A stretch of 64,000 nt of DNA, taken from positions 124,001 through 188,000 of the forward strand of contig NZ_FOZM01000001.1 of the NCBI RefSeq assembly GCF_900114675.1, given 5' to 3'. A model generated the notes under the pieces. That model saw nothing but the letters and a program-made list of their open reading frames with translations. It did no database searches and had not been told where the DNA came from. The stretch is from Yoonia litorea. GTDB lineage: Bacteria; Pseudomonadota; Alphaproteobacteria; Rhodobacterales; Rhodobacteraceae. The position numbers were made by a program, and so were the translations under genes. Positions 39,651 to 48,504 of this stretch are shown here, piece by piece (the stretch's first letter is position 1; the number at the start of each line of letters is the position of its first letter).

Positions 39651-40378
39651 CGGACGAGCTAGCGGAAGGCCTGAGCGAAATTGGCTGGGCTCGGGTCCAA
39701 TCCCAGTTTCCACGTGTAGCCTGCCGACTGATTGATGCTGTCTCTCCTGACGAAATGATCAGATATCGAACTCCCGCTCAGGCAAGGAAGCAACTCAAAA
39801 AATTGCAATCGTTCTGGGGCAGGCTTGTTGCGGTCTGTGAAGATTTGAGTGAGCTGAGAGAGCCTGAATACAAAACCGTCAATCATTGGTCTGCGAGCAG
39901 CACTGAGCTAGATAACGGCGCCGCGCCTGACAGAATTGCTACGCTGATTCAGTCTGCGGCTCAAATGGAGCCCGGGTTGTCCATGTTGATAGACGAACTT
40001 GAAGATCGAGCTGCCAAGGGAACTGGGAAGCGTCCGCGCAACGAGCTTGCTTTTGAAGTCGCCGACGCTTTGATGGATGTGTATCTGGTCGGAAAAGGTA
40101 GCCTGCCAACCTATGGCCGTCAGTCAAACGAAAAGAAAGTAAGCGGTGAATACTGCCTTTTGCTGGAACTCCTGTTTGCTCGCATGGAACTCAAGGTAGA
40201 CGATGTCGTCAACGTAGCTGAGACTTTGATCAAGCCCCTCAAGGACAATCCCGAGATGACCAAAGCGAGGCTGGACCGCATCCATAAGGAACAGAATGCT
40301 TTGGTCCAGCGGCAGCGCAATGGCAGGATGTCACTCCCCGACCACTTCAATATAGAAAAAGCGAAGCAGGGAATCTGA
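39647..40378 (+). CDS. Protein of unknown function coupled to the integrase
   Basis: A 243-residue protein I do not recognise. It has a helical, charged composition with no signal peptide or membrane segment; the middle (about residues 95-150) includes ELEDRAAKGTGKRPRNELAFEVADALMDVYLVGKGSLPTYGRQSNEKK, cited as a location only. The GTG start at 39647 overlaps the integrase stop by four bases, so it is translated from the integrase mRNA. Positions like this in integrative elements are held by cargo genes of many kinds; no function can be inferred. Confidence 0.7.
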   Translation: MTDELAEGLSEIGWARVQSQFPRVACRLIDAVSPDEMIRYRTPAQARKQLKKLQSFWGRLVAVCEDLSELREPEYKTVNHWSASSTELDNGAAPDRIATLIQSAAQMEPGLSMLIDELEDRAAKGTGKRPRNELAFEVADALMDVYLVGKGSLPTYGRQSNEKKVSGEYCLLLELLFARMELKVDDVVNVAETLIKPLKDNPEMTKARLDRIHKEQNALVQRQRNGRMSLPDHFNIEKAKQGI

Positions 40379-40449
40379 ATACTCCATTTGGACGTCACGG
40401 GGCGCAGCAAGACAATATGGCGCCATCTTCAACCAATGGATGGTCCAAA

Positions 40450-40728
40450 ATGAGAAATCAAACAGAAGAGAAGCTGCTTTCTGTGGCTCAAGTCGCAGAG
40501 ATCCTTGGCCTAGGAGTTTCCACGATCTGGCGGCAAGTGAAGCTCGGAAACATACCTGAGCCGGGACACATCGGCCGCTCGGCACGTTGGCGCAAGTCCG
40601 ACATCGACAACCTTGTGCGAGATTTGGGCAAGAATGGTGGCGACGTCCAAGACCCCGATCCAGATGCCGGACTCAGAGCCGAAGCTGACATTGCGCACGG
40701 ATTGGCAGAGGACGGCTACCCCGCTTGA
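40450..40728 (+). CDS. AlpA-family helix-turn-helix protein
   Basis: A 92-residue protein with an N-terminal MerR-type/AlpA helix-turn-helix (LLSVAQVAEILGLGVSTIWRQVKLGNIPEP, about residues 9-38), the fold of excisionases and prophage regulators such as P4 AlpA, and an acidic tail. It probably regulates integration or excision or an element promoter. The in-frame upstream ATG at 40417 would add 11 residues; 40450 gives a normal AlpA N terminus. It lies downstream of the integrase-coupled gene. Confidence 0.82.
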   Translation: MRNQTEEKLLSVAQVAEILGLGVSTIWRQVKLGNIPEPGHIGRSARWRKSDIDNLVRDLGKNGGDVQDPDPDAGLRAEADIAHGLAEDGYPA

Positions 40729-40876
40729 ACCATGACCCAGAAATCAGGAACCCCGGCACCGTTGGAGCGGCGACCGGGGCTAAATTGGGGCTTTCCATCT
40801 TCCTCCCCATAGTAGCACCTCTGCCGCCCCAAGCAAAGTCCGGGACCCCATCAAACGACTTGTGGAGGCTTGAAGG

Positions 40877-41995
40877 ATGAATGTTCCAACGATCAGTCCG
40901 GAAGACGGATTCATTGCCGCTTCCCAGTTTGTGCTGAGCCCCCCAAAGCCGCGTGAATGGCTGGTTGGGGATCTGATACCAGCGGGAACTGTAACCCTCT
41001 TGGGGGGCGATGGTGGAACAGGCAAAAGCCTGCTGGCCCTTCAACTCGCCGTTTCGGTCGTCACGGGTGAGCCTTGGCTTGGGCAATCTGTTCGAACCGG
41101 CAGTGCTTTGTTTATCAGCGCAGAGGATGATGTCGAAGAGCTTCACAGGCGTACCGCCACCATTTCGCGAGCGCTCGGGGGCGCGACTCAGGGAGATATG
41201 GAGCGGCTACTGGTTATGAGCAGAGCGGGTATGGATGCCCTTCTCGCAGAGATGAACCAGTCGAAGGGTGCTTTGACGCCTACATCACTCTTTCAATCGA
41301 TCGAGGATCAGGCAAAGGTTACGAGGCCGAATGTGATCGTGCTTGATACGTTTGCAGATATCTTCCCGGGCAACGAAAACGACACGTCCGAGGTGCGGCA
41401 ATTCATCGGCTTGTTGCGAGGCTTGGCGATCCGGTGCCAATGCGCGGTTATCATGCTCGCTCATCCGTCATTGACCGGCATGAATTCCGGCAGCGGCACC
41501 AGCGGTTCGACCGGTTGGAATAACTCAGTGCGGAGCCGCCTCTACCTCGAACGTGTCATACAAGATGGCTATGAGGCCAACCCTGATGCCCGCGTCCTAC
41601 GCACAATGAAGTCGAACTACGGGCGGACGGGCGGCGAGATTGCACTGACATGGCTGGACGGCGTATTCGTGGCCGATGCTCCAGACATCGGGCTAGATCG
41701 CGTTGCTCTAAGCGTAAGGGCGGAGCGTGTCTTTCTAAGATTGCTTGATGAATTCACGGCACAAGGTCGAACCGTGAAATCCGCCAATGCGACGGGATAC
41801 GCGCTTAAAGCCTTCGTTTCTACTGGTCGCGCAGATCGCCTGACGAAAAAGCAACTTCACGAGGCAATGGAGAGGCTATTCGCAAACGGAGAAATCAAAG
41901 AGATTCTAGGAGGTGATGGGCCGCCTTCCAAGCAAACCAAGCGAATTGTCAGGGCTTCCGGAACTGGTGCGCAGCCCTGCGAAACCTATGCGTAA
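40877..41995 (+). CDS. RepA-like AAA ATPase
   Basis: A 372-residue ATPase of the RepA/RecA-like hexameric helicase group (AAA_25). The Walker A motif is GGDGGTGKS (residues 43-51) and the Walker B region is VIVLDTFADIF (about 153-163), with ALFISAEDDVEELHRR between. Such proteins are found in plasmids and integrative elements, where they act in replication or mobilisation. GGAGG (40864-40868) lies 8 bases before the ATG. A 148-bp gap precedes it with no feature I can name. Confidence 0.85.
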   Translation: MNVPTISPEDGFIAASQFVLSPPKPREWLVGDLIPAGTVTLLGGDGGTGKSLLALQLAVSVVTGEPWLGQSVRTGSALFISAEDDVEELHRRTATISRALGGATQGDMERLLVMSRAGMDALLAEMNQSKGALTPTSLFQSIEDQAKVTRPNVIVLDTFADIFPGNENDTSEVRQFIGLLRGLAIRCQCAVIMLAHPSLTGMNSGSGTSGSTGWNNSVRSRLYLERVIQDGYEANPDARVLRTMKSNYGRTGGEIALTWLDGVFVADAPDIGLDRVALSVRAERVFLRLLDEFTAQGRTVKSANATGYALKAFVSTGRADRLTKKQLHEAMERLFANGEIKEILGGDGPPSKQTKRIVRASGTGAQPCETYA

Positions 41996-42452
41996 CCCTC
42001 TGCTGAACGTGGGTGCTGAAGCTATGCAGAACCCCTACAGACCTCTTCGAAACCCCTGTGCTTCCAAACCCCCTATACCCCTACAGGGTTTGACCCTGCC
42101 CCATGGGGGGCTTGGGCCACCCTATGAAAGAGATAGAGGAACCACTCCAAACCTTTCGCTTGTCGAGACTCGTGCGCGCAAAACTCCACCAGTCTGCCCA
42201 CTTCATTCTCTCGATTGCCAAGAAAACAAGGGAGCTCGACCAGAAAAAGGCGTTCAAACGCTGTCTACTCAGCAGGGCATACGAGACCCCAATCGCACCC
42301 TGATAGCCTTGGCCAAGCCTCAGAGCCTCTCTGTGGGGGCTTGCGGTGCCATAGGTGGGCGCTCGGCAGTCTTAGCAGGGAATGCGATGCAGCAGCCCAC
42401 AGGAGAGGCTCTGGCTCGCAGGTTGGAACAACAACTAGGAGAACCAGCATGA
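41916..42452 (+). CDS. Low-confidence coupled reading frame after the ATPase
   Basis: A 178-residue proline- and arginine-rich reading frame that overlaps the end of the ATPase gene by 80 bases. The composition (repeated P, R, Q, S) is not typical of a folded protein and no family is recognised. Supporting points are only that its stop TGA (42450-42452) overlaps the ATG of a following small frame (42449) in ATGA style, and that the frame stays open for over 500 bases. AGGAGG at 41908 is too near its first ATG to be a normal ribosome-binding site. It could be chance. Confidence 0.25.
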   Translation: MGRLPSKPSELSGLPELVRSPAKPMRNPLLNVGAEAMQNPYRPLRNPCASKPPIPLQGLTLPHGGLGPPYERDRGTTPNLSLVETRARKTPPVCPLHSLDCQENKGARPEKGVQTLSTQQGIRDPNRTLIALAKPQSLSVGACGAIGGRSAVLAGNAMQQPTGEALARRLEQQLGEPA

Positions 42453-42529
42453 CTTTTTTCTTGAACGAGCCAGCCCCCACGCAGCCGATTCCCGGGCAGG
42501 CCTCTCCCATTTCGGAGATCGCCGGATGA
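42449..42529 (+). CDS. Possible 26-residue peptide frame
   Basis: Starts at an ATG that overlaps the stop of the preceding frame; TAGGAG lies 8 bases upstream. The product is hydrophilic with a proline-rich middle and no known family. Its stop again overlaps an ATG (42526). Existence is uncertain; see the finding on the overlapping small frames. Confidence 0.25.
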   Translation: MTFFLNEPAPTQPIPGQASPISEIAG

Positions 42530-42575
42530 TAGAACTGTGCGAACGCGGTCCAGCGTGAATGGAAAGGAACAGCGT

Positions 42576-43052
42576 ATGACTTTAACGCTTGAAGTTAAGA
42601 AACCACGGATCAGCAAGAAGCTACGGCAGGCGATCGAGATCCGCGTGCGCAAGGGCGCCACAATCTTGGCGGCTTGTGAGGAGGCAGGTCTTTCCCCTGC
42701 TGGCTGGTACAAGGCTATGCAACGACCGGCCGTTGTAGATCTGCTGCAGGAAGTCCAGAACCGCTTTGTAAGTGAAGTCAGCGCCGGGAGTGCTCATAGG
42801 AAGGCCCGAGCCCTCAAAGTGGCTGAGGACCTGATGCACAACGCTAGGTCGGAGAACGTCAGAGCTCGAATGGCGGAGTTCTTGGCAGGTGACGGAAAGT
42901 CGCCGCAAGTGGCAGTCCATGTCGACGCCCGCAGCACCTCAAGAGGCTATGAGATGGTCCGCCCGGGGCAGCGAGTTGTCGAGATGAGAGATAGCTCCGG
43001 CAATTCGGTTTCCGAGATTGTCGATCAGCAAACCGAAGATCTCAACAGATAA
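42576..43052 (+). CDS. Small helix-turn-helix protein, terminase-small-subunit-like
   Basis: A 158-residue protein with an N-terminal helix-turn-helix (LRQAIEIRVRKGATILAACEEAGLSPAGWYKAMQRP, about residues 14-49), then a helical stretch (QEVQNRFVSEVSAGSAHRKARALKVAEDLMH) and a charged C-terminal tail. The order of HTH and helical parts resembles phage terminase small subunits, but sequence identity is too weak for a firm call. ATG 42576 has AAGGAA about ten bases upstream. Last gene of the integrase element before the decayed intergenic region. Confidence 0.6.
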   Translation: MTLTLEVKKPRISKKLRQAIEIRVRKGATILAACEEAGLSPAGWYKAMQRPAVVDLLQEVQNRFVSEVSAGSAHRKARALKVAEDLMHNARSENVRARMAEFLAGDGKSPQVAVHVDARSTSRGYEMVRPGQRVVEMRDSSGNSVSEIVDQQTEDLNR

Positions 43053-43240
43053 CGGCCCAAACCTGCCGTTCTCCGACCAGTCAAGATGCTGCATCTGCAG
43101 CCCGAATTCCGGCTATTCGCTACAAGTGCAAAGTCGAACCGATGCCGAGTTCACACATTGCGGGACAAAAGAGAAATTCGCGGCGCTTGCTCCAATGTCT
43201 GCCTACGGATCTTGCACTGGCGATTTCACGTTACTTCTGG

Positions 43241-43957
43241 CTACCAAGGATGGATCGATCCATCAGTGTTCAGGAAATGACCATTAGCAGCGGACAGTTT
43301 TCCATCCCTCCACAATGCCAGCACAGCCTTGGCGACGTCCTCGGGCGTCCGGTCTGCCTTGGACCCGCCCATATCCGTTTGCATCCAGCCGGGGTTCAGG
43401 GCGACAGCCGATCGGCCGCTCCCGGACCATTCGCAGGCCAGCGCACGTGTCATCATATTCAGCAACGCCTTCGATCCGGCATAGCCGTAATGACTGCCGC
43501 TTGTCTTGCCGCCGATTGAGCCGAGCCAGGACGAAATGTTTAGGACCACGGCGTCTTCGGCTAGGACCGGCAGCAACCTGGACACAAGCTCGGTCGGGGC
43601 CAGAGCATTGATCCACATGCTCTCGGCAACGTTTGCGGCCAAAAAGTTGTCGATTGCGAAGGTAGATCGAAAATAGTCGGGATCGTCCTTGCGGACTTTT
43701 GGGTTGAATCCCGCGTTATTGACCAGAAGGTCGATCACCGGGTCCGCCGTGGTGATGGCCTCGGCGAAGGCCTCCAGGCTGGGCGGATCAGAAAGGTCGA
43801 GCGCATTGGCGTCGTCAATGATGGCGCGATCGAGGCTTTCCGGGCGGCGCGCCGTGCCAATGACGCGCCATCCCCCCTCGTGAAAGGCCGATGCGATGGC
43901 CATGCCGAGGCCTCGGTTGGCTCCTGTAACAAGGACAGTCTTGGTGGGATCGGACAT
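43241..43957 (-). CDS. Short-chain dehydrogenase/reductase
   Basis: A 238-residue SDR with TVLVTGANRGLG (about residues 6-18) for NAD(P), NNAGFNPKV and the catalytic YGYAGSK (Tyr-x-x-x-Lys, about 159-165). It ends in TDGSIHPW. As the last gene of the leftward operon (start ten bases after the preceding gene's stop) it probably reduces a carbonyl produced or handled by the same operon. Substrate unknown. Confidence 0.9.
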   Translation of the reverse strand: MSDPTKTVLVTGANRGLGMAIASAFHEGGWRVIGTARRPESLDRAIIDDANALDLSDPPSLEAFAEAITTADPVIDLLVNNAGFNPKVRKDDPDYFRSTFAIDNFLAANVAESMWINALAPTELVSRLLPVLAEDAVVLNISSWLGSIGGKTSGSHYGYAGSKALLNMMTRALACEWSGSGRSAVALNPGWMQTDMGGSKADRTPEDVAKAVLALWRDGKLSAANGHFLNTDGSIHPW

Positions 43958-43967
43958 GGCGTGCCTG

Positions 43968-44414
43968 CTAGAACGATTTGATTGTGATGACGCCTGCGAT
44001 CATCAGCGCAAGTCCCGCGGCGCGGCCAAGTCCGAGCGTGTGTTGGGGATTGCCGAACGCGCCGAAATGATCGAGAGCCAGCGCCATGCAGAGCTGCCCC
44101 ACAAGGATCAGACCGGTTGTCAGCCCTACGCCAAGGCGCGGCGTTATGATGACGATTGCAACGATATAGCAAGTCGCGATCAACCCACCGAGCCAGACGG
44201 TGCGCGGAGCTGCAACCAGTTCACCGAAGCTGGGCAATTGTGGGCGCATGACCGCAACAAGCACCAGAAGCACGACAGCGCCGACCAGAAATACAATGAG
44301 CGAGGCGGTGAAGGCATTCCGCGTGGCGCCCCCCAATTGGCCGTAAAAGACCAACTGCAGCGGAACCAGCGCTCCGGTGACAAGGGCTGCGAGCATGAGT
44401 GGCCATTGCGCCAT
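43968..44414 (-). CDS. DMT-family transporter, YdcZ/DUF606 type
   Basis: A 148-residue protein with about four to five hydrophobic helices, of the YdcZ (DUF606) branch of the drug/metabolite transporters, small enough to work as a dimer. Signature-like residues VPLQLVFYGQLG lie near residues 17-28 and RPQLPSFGELV around 62-72. Export of a small metabolite is inferred from the context with the other enzymes of the operon. Confidence 0.78.
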   Translation of the reverse strand: MAQWPLMLAALVTGALVPLQLVFYGQLGGATRNAFTASLIVFLVGAVVLLVLVAVMRPQLPSFGELVAAPRTVWLGGLIATCYIVAIVIITPRLGVGLTTGLILVGQLCMALALDHFGAFGNPQHTLGLGRAAGLALMIAGVITIKSF

Positions 44415-44443
44415 GATTTATCCTCCGGGAGGAGGCAGGGGCG

Positions 44444-45229
44444 CTATGCGCCGCCTGCCAGTTCAATAATCGCGGCCACCAATGCATCCACTTGCGTGGT
44501 CTGTGGCGCGTGACCTGTGTCGATGTCGATGACGCGTTCAATTCCGGCACGTTCGATCATCCGCGTTTGGAGCGGCGTGGAGACGGCCTGATCCTGAAGT
44601 GTGCGAATGAACGCCCGCGGCACCGAGCCGAACGCCTCTTCTGTCAAGGACACAGGTGTGGCGATGGGCGCGAGCGGTTCGCGGATCAACCCCGCCACGA
44701 TGGCGGCGCGTTGTTCCTCGGTGCCTTCATTGCCGAAGATCGCCGCTCGGTCCCGTTCCAGGATTTCGGCGTAGGAATAATCAGGCGCGATGACAAAGCT
44801 TTCCTCGGTAAAGCTGTTGTCGCCTTCGCTCAGTGCAAGCGTCTCCATGCTTTCGCCGTCTTCGGGGGCGTAGGCCGCGACGTAGATCAATTGCGCGACA
44901 TCGTCAGGCGCGGCTTCGGCCACGGCAGAGATCGTCATGCCACCGAAGCTATGGCCGACCAGAACGACAGGCGCGCCCGCATTCGCCACAGCCTCCAGTG
45001 TCGCGGCCACGTGGTCGTCCAGCGAAACGGCTTTCGCGGCTTCGCCTACGGCATCACGATTGGGCAGGTTGACGAGGGTGAAGTCATGGCCCTGGGCTTC
45101 CAGCCCGGCCTCCACGCCTGCCCAATCGGCGGCGGATTGGAAGGCACCGTGGACGATGACGATGTTCTCGGCCGCAGCCGGGGCCGCGATCAATGCGGAC
45201 ACGACTGCGAGTGATTTGAGAGCGTTCAT
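44444..45229 (-). CDS. Alpha/beta hydrolase, probably secreted
   Basis: A 261-residue hydrolase with a signal peptide (MNALKSLAVVSALIAAPAAA, cleavage about residue 20), the nucleophile Ser94 in GHSFGG and a late His in DTGHAPQ. The HNL/methyl-esterase (MES)-type subfamily is suggested by VHGAFQSAADW. The periplasmic location is unusual next to cytosolic redox enzymes. Gap to the neighbouring operon genes is 23-29 bases. Confidence 0.85.
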   Translation of the reverse strand: MNALKSLAVVSALIAAPAAAENIVIVHGAFQSAADWAGVEAGLEAQGHDFTLVNLPNRDAVGEAAKAVSLDDHVAATLEAVANAGAPVVLVGHSFGGMTISAVAEAAPDDVAQLIYVAAYAPEDGESMETLALSEGDNSFTEESFVIAPDYSYAEILERDRAAIFGNEGTEEQRAAIVAGLIREPLAPIATPVSLTEEAFGSVPRAFIRTLQDQAVSTPLQTRMIERAGIERVIDIDTGHAPQTTQVDALVAAIIELAGGA

Positions 45230-45252
45230 CCTGTTTCTCCTGTCTGTGGCGC

Positions 45253-45966
45253 TTACGATGCCAGCGCCGCGTTGACTTCACGGGCGGCTGCGGCGGCAGA
45301 GACTTGCTGCTGACCCGTCACCAAAAGACCGCCACGGATTGCAAACTCCTCCAACGGGCCACCGACTTCGAACGTGGTGTCCTCCAGCTTTCGCGCCTCG
45401 GTTTCGATCCAGAACGGCTGGATTTTCATGCCGACCGCATTTTCGGCGTACTCCTCTTCGGAGTTGGCAAAGCCGGTCCAGCGCTTGCCCTTCACCAAGA
45501 GTTCTCCGTCGGACAGCTTCGTTTTCAGAAGCACGCAGGTGCCGTGGCAGACGGCTGCCGTGACCTTGCTTGCCTCATAGAAGTCAGCGACGGCCTTATG
45601 GGTTTTCGCGTCGTCGACCATTGTCACCATCGGGCCCTGCCCACCGACAACGAAGATCGCATCAAAATCCGCGACGTTGAGGTCTGCGAGCGCGGGCGTG
45701 TCCGTCAGAAGCGCCATCTTTTCCGGGTCCTGCTTGAACGCGAGCGAGATCGTGTCCTCGACAGAATAGCCACTTTCCTCCTCGGGATCGGAATAGCCGT
45801 CTGCCTGGATCTCGCCGCCATCGGGCGAGGCGATGGTCACGTCATCTCCCGCCTCTTTGAACACCTCGTAGGCGTGACTCAACTCGGCCCACCAGAAGCC
45901 GATGGGCCACCCTGTGACAGGCGAGGTCGCAGGGCTGGAGGCGAGCATCAGAATACGTTTCGTCAT
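45253..45966 (-). CDS. DJ-1/PfpI-family protein (type 1 glutamine amidotransferase-like)
   Basis: A 237-residue member of the DJ-1/PfpI superfamily, HSP31-like: FVVGGQGPMVTMVDDAK precedes the nucleophilic elbow AAVCHGTCVLL, where Cys is the conserved catalytic residue. Homologues act as glyoxalase III or deglycases, or protect against carbonyl stress. The start ATG 45966 is chosen because it gives MTKRILMLASSP and has AAAGGAAAAAAC upstream; an upstream extension is not typical. Confidence 0.86.
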   Translation of the reverse strand: MTKRILMLASSPATSPVTGWPIGFWWAELSHAYEVFKEAGDDVTIASPDGGEIQADGYSDPEEESGYSVEDTISLAFKQDPEKMALLTDTPALADLNVADFDAIFVVGGQGPMVTMVDDAKTHKAVADFYEASKVTAAVCHGTCVLLKTKLSDGELLVKGKRWTGFANSEEEYAENAVGMKIQPFWIETEARKLEDTTFEVGGPLEEFAIRGGLLVTGQQQVSAAAAAREVNAALAS

Positions 45967-45985
45967 TGTTTTTTCCTTTCGCGGA

Positions 45986-46606
45986 TCAACCAATTTGGGG
46001 AGGAGTTGTGTCGGCCCAGGCCGGCAGTGCTTCGACGCTCTCGAGCCAGCGCGCGACGTTCGGAAAATCGGAAAGCGGGAAGCCTGCATTTGCGGCGTAC
46101 GTAAAATCACCGGCAACGGCGAAATCGGCGACGGTCAGGCGATTGCCGACAAGGTAGCCCTTACCTTTGAGCGCTGCGTCAAACACCGCCAGCAACGCAC
46201 GCAGCTTTTCCATGGCCGCGTCGCGCCTGGTCTCGTCCGCATGAATGCCGCGCACGCGCTTGAAGTAGTTTTCGACATGCAGCGGCACCACGACCGGCGA
46301 AAGTTCGACCGACTGCCACGTCATCCACTGCGTGATATGACCCCATTCCTGTGCCGACTGCCCGAGCAAATCGTTCTGCGATTGAGCAGCGAGATAGATG
46401 AGGACGGCATTTGCCTCCCAGACAGCATAGTCACCATCCTTGATGGCCGGCACCTGACCCATCGGGTTGATCGCCAAATAGGCGTCGGCCTTGTGGTCCT
46501 TGTCCTGCATGGAAAGCGCTTTTTCCTCGACCTCAATGCCCAGGTGGCGGGCCAGCGCGCGGGCCTTGCGTCCGTTGTGGGACATGGGCCAGTGGTAGAG
46601 TTCCAT
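45986..46606 (-). CDS. Glutathione S-transferase
   Basis: A 206-residue GST with the thioredoxin-like N-terminal domain (MELYHWPMSHNGRKARALARHLGI; PMGQVPAI at about 50-57; EANAVLIYLA at about 65-74) and a helical C-terminal domain. The Tyr/Ser catalytic residue near position 4-10 cannot be settled by eye. It probably conjugates electrophiles, in keeping with the neighbouring DJ-1-type and SDR genes. Confidence 0.88.
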   Translation of the reverse strand: MELYHWPMSHNGRKARALARHLGIEVEEKALSMQDKDHKADAYLAINPMGQVPAIKDGDYAVWEANAVLIYLAAQSQNDLLGQSAQEWGHITQWMTWQSVELSPVVVPLHVENYFKRVRGIHADETRRDAAMEKLRALLAVFDAALKGKGYLVGNRLTVADFAVAGDFTYAANAGFPLSDFPNVARWLESVEALPAWADTTPPQIG

Positions 46607-47220
46607 TACGATCCCTTTGATTTCATATGAGTAAGGGCAAAGCCGAAGGATCTTCCGAGCGGCGCTTTGGTGGCGGACCAGATCCAGATCATCGCCAGCG
46701 ATTCCAGATGCCGCGCATTGGACAGGGGACCGCCATCGACGGGTTCAAAACCGGCGTCCCGGGCGAGCGTGAGTGCGATATCCTTTGCCGTAGCGTGATC
46801 ACCAGCGGCAAACATCACCGGCGTGTTGGCTAGTTTGGCAGTGTTGTGCAAGAATTCTGCACCGATCTGGTTGAAGCATTTGACTACATGTGCGGTGGGC
46901 AAGCGAACTTGCAGCGCCTCAGCGGCCGAGTCCGGCCGGTCATGGACCAGATCAAGCATGCCATTGCGTATTCCGACGGGATTGGTCGCGTCGATCACAG
47001 GTTTGTTAGCAACATGATCCGCGATCGCTTCGCAGACGTCCTCCTCGGCACCCCAAGGCGTTGCAAGAAGAGTGACGTCTGACCACCTGGCGACGTCTCC
47101 AATTTCTGCCTCGGATAGGTTTGCGACCGACCGGACACCTAACCTAAACTCGTGGCTGTCTGCAAAAGCCTTCGCCAATGCCTGAGCGACGCGTCCTCGG
47201 CCGATTATTCCGATCTTCAT
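46606..47220 (-). CDS. F420/NADP oxidoreductase-like dinucleotide-binding protein
   Basis: A 204-residue protein with an N-terminal Rossmann motif (MKIGIIGRGRVAQALAKAF) and ATNPVGIRN in the middle, of the NADPH-dependent F420 reductase/coenzyme-F420-like family. The start is ATG 47220; the first gene of the leftward operon. Its stop shares a base with the GST start. A role as an NADPH-linked reductase in the same detoxification set is an inference. Confidence 0.8.
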   Translation of the reverse strand: MKIGIIGRGRVAQALAKAFADSHEFRLGVRSVANLSEAEIGDVARWSDVTLLATPWGAEEDVCEAIADHVANKPVIDATNPVGIRNGMLDLVHDRPDSAAEALQVRLPTAHVVKCFNQIGAEFLHNTAKLANTPVMFAAGDHATAKDIALTLARDAGFEPVDGGPLSNARHLESLAMIWIWSATKAPLGRSFGFALTHMKSKGS

Positions 47221-47292
47221 GCAGCCGCTCCTTGCCTTGCTGTTGCTCAGGACATATGGGGCAGCAGGGTGTAACAAAACTGAAAACGCTTC

Positions 47293-48201
47293 ATGACAGA
47301 TTGTAACACCACTAAAATCAGACGTCTGGACCTCACTGTCCTTCTGATCTTTCTGGCACTCATGCGCACCCGAAAGGCGTCGGACGTAGCTGGAGAATTG
47401 GGGCTTACAAATTCCTCGATCAGCCATACGCTGCGGCGACTGCGCGAAGTGTTCGAGGATGAGCTGTTCCTGCGCCGCCCGCAAGGGTTGGAACCAACGG
47501 CCTTTGCCGTTCAGATCGAGCCCAGCATTCGAGAGGCTGTCGATGCCATTCAATCAGCCTTGTCGGGTCCCAGTCTATTTGAGCCCGCATCGGCAGAGAT
47601 CACACTGCGTTTATCTGCGTCGGACCGCGAGATCGCCACGCTCCTGCCAAAGTTTATGGCGAATTTGCGTCAGGAAGCGCCGGGCATCCGCATCTCTGTG
47701 CGGTCGCTGACCAGAGCGGATAGCTTGCGCGGATTGGCGGACGGAACGCTCGACCTCGCGCTTGGGTACTTCGCGAATGCCAGCGACGAATATGATGCCC
47801 GGATCATCCGCAAGGAAGGCTATCTGGTCGCTGCACGGCAGGGACACGCCATCTTCGATGGGCCCCTGACGCCCGAAACCTATGCGGCCGCAGCGCATAT
47901 ACTCGTTTCGAGCGATGGGTCGATGAGCGGTATCGTCGACGCCACGCTTGAGCGCGAGGCGCTGAAACGGAGGGTTTGCCTTTCCATACCTTCGTTTTTG
48001 CCCGCGCTTTCCGTTCTGGCGAAGAGCGATTTCATCGGAACTTTGCCGGCGAACCTCGTGCGCCACCACGCCGGGTATTTCGGGCTACAGTTCTGCGAGC
48101 CCCCCATCGATATCCGTCCGTTTGATGTCTCAATTCTCAATCACAAAAGAAACAGCAAGAGCGCAGTGCATAGTTGGGTGATTGATCGGCTGGCAACATA
48201 G
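47293..48201 (+). CDS. LysR-family regulator of the divergent operon
   Basis: A 302-residue LysR regulator; the helix-turn-helix (RTRKASDVAGELGLTNSSISHTLRRLREVFEDELF, about residues 26-60) is clear and the effector domain follows. It is divergent from the six-gene operon, 72 bp away, and presumably controls it. An imperfect repeat CTGTTGC (47240) and GCAGCAG (47261) is present in the gap, a weak candidate operator. Start ATG 47293. Confidence 0.87.
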   Translation: MTDCNTTKIRRLDLTVLLIFLALMRTRKASDVAGELGLTNSSISHTLRRLREVFEDELFLRRPQGLEPTAFAVQIEPSIREAVDAIQSALSGPSLFEPASAEITLRLSASDREIATLLPKFMANLRQEAPGIRISVRSLTRADSLRGLADGTLDLALGYFANASDEYDARIIRKEGYLVAARQGHAIFDGPLTPETYAAAAHILVSSDGSMSGIVDATLEREALKRRVCLSIPSFLPALSVLAKSDFIGTLPANLVRHHAGYFGLQFCEPPIDIRPFDVSILNHKRNSKSAVHSWVIDRLAT

Positions 48202-48504
48202 CTGGAAGCACAGCGTCGAACGCACCGAGGGCGACTTGCGACAAGCTCCCTGTTGGCCAGAAAAGGGTCCGGGTGACGCGCAACAGAAGCTGCACATCTT
48301 TTGCCGAATGGTCTCCGCCAATGAACCGGTTTATCGAGCGAGCTATGAGACGCTCTGCTTTTATGGTCGGAAGACGGTACACCAAGCGCATATCGGACGT
48401 TCGTGTGAAGTGCAGCATTGGTCAGGCTGGGCTCTTTCGAGACTTTGGTTGCGCGCTGATAGAAGGTCGGCTTTGGAAATTGCCTCGGTGACGATAGTTC
48501 TCGG

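Noticed and set aside
45304-46104. 266-codon plus-strand frame opposite the DJ-1 and GST genes
   Set aside because: Antisense to two confident genes and low complexity in Arg; high-GC shadow.
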